64,000 bases of DNA from Schlesneria sp. DSM 10557 (lineage in GTDB: Bacteria > Planctomycetota > Planctomycetia > Planctomycetales > Planctomycetaceae): positions 3,596,001-3,660,000 of the forward strand of contig NZ_CP124747.1 of assembly GCF_041860085.1 (NCBI RefSeq), given 5' to 3'. Of this stretch, positions 62,036 to 64,000 are shown piece by piece. The position numbers and the translations under genes are program-made. Every line of letters begins with the position of its first letter. Positions within the stretch are counted from its first letter, which is position 1. The notes below the pieces were generated by a model. It made no database searches and had not been told where the DNA came from. It saw nothing but the letters and a program-made list of their open reading frames with translations.

Positions 62036-64000
62036 ATGTCCCGAGCTGTTCGCTCCGTTGTGTGGTCAGTCGGTCTCGCCCTGAGCGTTGCCGGGGCTGG
62101 CTGCGCCCATATGATTGAGAACCGAGCCATCACGACGTTCGCCAAAAATCTCGAGGCACAAAACCTCGAAGGTTTGAAGGTCGCCTCGTCTGATGACTTC
62201 AATAAGCGAGCGCTGCGCACTGCGACGGCGTTGGAAGATATTAAGATCTTGCGCATCCCCGATGGCAAGACGTCGATCATGAACGTCGAAAAGGTTTCTG
62301 AAACCAAAAAGCGAGTCACCGTCCAGGTGGGCGAAGACAAGAAAGAAGTCTTCTACGAATTGACACTCGATGACTCGGGTAAGTGGGTCATCGATGACAT
62401 CTACCTCAAGCAGAAGAAAAAAGGAATTGAAGCGTACAAGTCGGTGACCGAGCAGATGGACCTGCTGCTCACCGTACGCGAATTCCTGGATGCCTGGAAC
62501 CATGGTGACCGCGAGCAGGTTCTCTCCGTCGCCACGCCGAAGCTGCGGACGGCACTCGAAGAACTGCCTCCTCCCTTCCTGGCCCAGGTGACACGTCAGG
62601 TCACGTCGAACAAACCAGCCAGTGGAAAATTCCGCCCGTCGGCATCAATGGACGAAAAACTGGCCGTCGTCAGACTTCCCCGGAAATCCGGAGAGACCGT
62701 GCTCTCGATGGAGCTGCGGAAAGGAAAATGGCAGGTCGCCGACATCGCCATTTTGTGTAAGGACGAAGAAGAAAAACTTCCCTCCGTGCTGAACCTCGCT
62801 CATGCCGTGAATCGGTGTGTCGGATTCCTCGCCGCATACCAGGCGGACGATAAAACCAGGCTGGAAACTCTCTGCGAAAACGACTTCTTCCAGGGAAGCT
62901 TGTCGTTCGCCGATCTGTCGCAGGCCCGGCTCCCCGATCCGCACTTGCCCGAACACGAACTTCAGGTCCGGCTGCGTGGTAACCGCGCCGACTTCACACT
63001 TCGCAGCGAAGCGGAGTTCATTCAGATCGACATGCAGCGTGAACCCGACATCACCTCGGATGCACTTCCCGCTTACGTTGTCTCTGACGTCACCATCTAC
63101 GAAGTGGATACCAAGCAGGAAAAACGACTTTCCGCCCTGTTCACCGCCCAGGGGATGCTGGAAGTGTTCGTCGATGCTCTGTCCCATCGTAAACTCGATC
63201 AGATCAAGCACTGTTCCACTCGCGACTTCTCCAGCCGTGTCTGGGACAAAATGTCGGAAGCAACCGTCCCGTCGATGCCGCTCGAAGGATTCGATTCACC
63301 CGAAGTCGAATACGTTTCCGCAACCTTCCAGGGAGCGCTCACGAAAATCGAAGTCCGCCAGGGTGGCCGGCCCTACACCTACCTGCTGCGAGACGAACGT
63401 GGAAAGTTCCTGGTGGACGACGTGCAGTGGCAGGTCACGGGGGTTCCCGCATCCGTGAAATCAACGCTGGAAATCCTGATTCCGATTCAAGATTTTGCTG
63501 CCGGAATAACGCTTGGCCGCAACGCCGAGCAGCAGGAGCAGGCACTGGACTTGATCAGGGGCAACTGCACCAACGACTTCAACCGCATGGTCTGGAGTCA
63601 GTCGGACTTTGTGCCGAACTCGGGCATGTCAGCAGACACATTCCTTCAGGCCCCTGTCAAATCGATGGCGTTCGGCGACAAGGAAGTGGTTGTCAACTTT
63701 GGGGACCAGAAGTACGGAGCCAAGGTCACGCTGCGGCATGAGTATGATCGCTATATCGTGGACGACATCATGCTGATCGCGGGACCCGAAGAGTCACAGC
63801 GTCTGGCATTGCGGCAAACGCTGCGAACACAACTGGCGAACGGCAAGGCCCGCGGCCCCCAGACGGTCGTACAGGCGAGCTTTTCTCCGAAAGAAGATCC
63901 GCAGGTCGAACGAGCTGTGCATCAGACGTCGGAAGAGACGGACGACATCAGTCCCGCAGCATTCAATCCCCCTCGTGAACTCGAGCCTGAAGACGCCGAA
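62036..64000 (+). CDS. Lipoprotein with about five tandem NTF2-like units (cut by the window edge)
   Basis: I translated it directly; it is open from ATG 62036 to the last base (655 residues). The signal SVVWSVGLALSVAGAGCAHM has a clear lipobox (AGAGC). Then come five repeats of roughly 110-130 residues, each starting with a helix and a loss-of-mass pattern: ITTFAKNLEAQNLEGLKVAS, LLTVREFLDAWNHGDREQVL, HAVNRCVGFLAAYQADDKTR, GMLEVFVDALSHRKLDQIKH and PIQDFAAGITLGRNAEQQEQ, each followed by beta strands such as KWVIDDIYL or KWQVADIAI. This helix-then-sheet layout is that of small NTF2-like (DUF4878/SnoaL-like) domains. AAGGA lies eight bases upstream of ATG 62036, which favours it over ATG 62027. 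No enzymatic residues evident. C-terminus outside the window. Confidence 0.75.
   Translation, partial: MSRAVRSVVWSVGLALSVAGAGCAHMIENRAITTFAKNLEAQNLEGLKVASSDDFNKRALRTATALEDIKILRIPDGKTSIMNVEKVSETKKRVTVQVGEDKKEVFYELTLDDSGKWVIDDIYLKQKKKGIEAYKSVTEQMDLLLTVREFLDAWNHGDREQVLSVATPKLRTALEELPPPFLAQVTRQVTSNKPASGKFRPSASMDEKLAVVRLPRKSGETVLSMELRKGKWQVADIAILCKDEEEKLPSVLNLAHAVNRCVGFLAAYQADDKTRLETLCENDFFQGSLSFADLSQARLPDPHLPEHELQVRLRGNRADFTLRSEAEFIQIDMQREPDITSDALPAYVVSDVTIYEVDTKQEKRLSALFTAQGMLEVFVDALSHRKLDQIKHCSTRDFSSRVWDKMSEATVPSMPLEGFDSPEVEYVSATFQGALTKIEVRQGGRPYTYLLRDERGKFLVDDVQWQVTGVPASVKSTLEILIPIQDFAAGITLGRNAEQQEQALDLIRGNCTNDFNRMVWSQSDFVPNSGMSADTFLQAPVKSMAFGDKEVVVNFGDQKYGAKVTLRHEYDRYIVDDIMLIAGPEESQRLALRQTLRTQLANGKARGPQTVVQASFSPKEDPQVERAVHQTSEETDDISPAAFNPPRELEPEDAE

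Overview
The window reads as a chromosomal segment of a planctomycete, most likely of the family Planctomycetaceae. The evidence is a set of lineage-typical gene families: a PSCyt1/PSCyt2/PSD1 cytochrome protein, a DUF1592 plus DUF1552 pair, FIST, DUF58/MoxR/VWA genes, sulfatases, and above all a complete planctomycete/verrucomicrobia-type (PVM) bacterial microcompartment (BMC) operon. Both edges cut a gene. I saw no rRNA, tRNA, CRISPR array or transposase.

Layout. 1-8.9 kb: unlinked metabolic and hypothetical genes (FIST, PLP decarboxylase, ATP-grasp-like protein, SRPBCC protein, a Pro/Gly/Ala-rich lipoprotein, a DUF486 membrane protein, a PQQ-like propeller). 9.0-18.3 kb: five minus-strand genes in tight array (DUF1592, DUF1552, an Xre/MbcA-type antitoxin-like protein, an alpha/beta hydrolase, a PSCyt/PSD1 cytochrome). 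18.8-21.4 kb: a coiled-coil exported protein, then a membrane protein coupled to purN. 21.4-26.3 kb: a gene-poor accessory stretch with four same-strand copies of an intergenic repeat, one AT-rich orphan gene and an OprP-like porin. 26.3-35.8 kb: the BMC operon. 35.9-37.0 kb: an App1-type phosphatase. 37.0-50.6 kb: a long minus-strand series (CorA, CAX antiporter, an ABC ATPase fused to an NHL propeller, VWA/GATase-like protein, MoxR, DUF58, BatA-like, hypothetical). 50.8-64 kb: sulfatase, metallophosphoesterase, an iron-type ABC permease and binding protein, an ABC-2 exporter pair, a cyclase-family protein, a ceramidase-like protein and a multi-repeat lipoprotein running off the edge.

The BMC operon carries a DeoR regulator with a readable promoter, two hexamer (BMC-H) and three pentamer (BMC-P) shell genes, a class II aldolase, a CoA-acylating aldehyde dehydrogenase, PduL, a short-chain acyl kinase, an NAD-dependent 2-hydroxyacid dehydrogenase and a protein of unknown function. 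By analogy with the known planctomycete organelle, a fuculose/rhamnulose 1-phosphate is split inside the shell, lactaldehyde is oxidised to an acyl-CoA and then an acyl phosphate, and the kinase makes ATP. Four proteins carry recognisable encapsulation helices. Sugar isomerases and kinases are not in the window, so they must lie elsewhere.

Most interesting to me: an apparent three-way-junction RNA with a built-in alternative pairing in the BMC operon; strong hairpins in most other spacers of that operon; an intergenic repeat whose hairpin shows a compensatory base-pair change between copies; an in-frame fusion of an ABC ATPase to a lipoprotein-like NHL propeller; and a dehydrogenase with a malate-type Arg at the specificity position.
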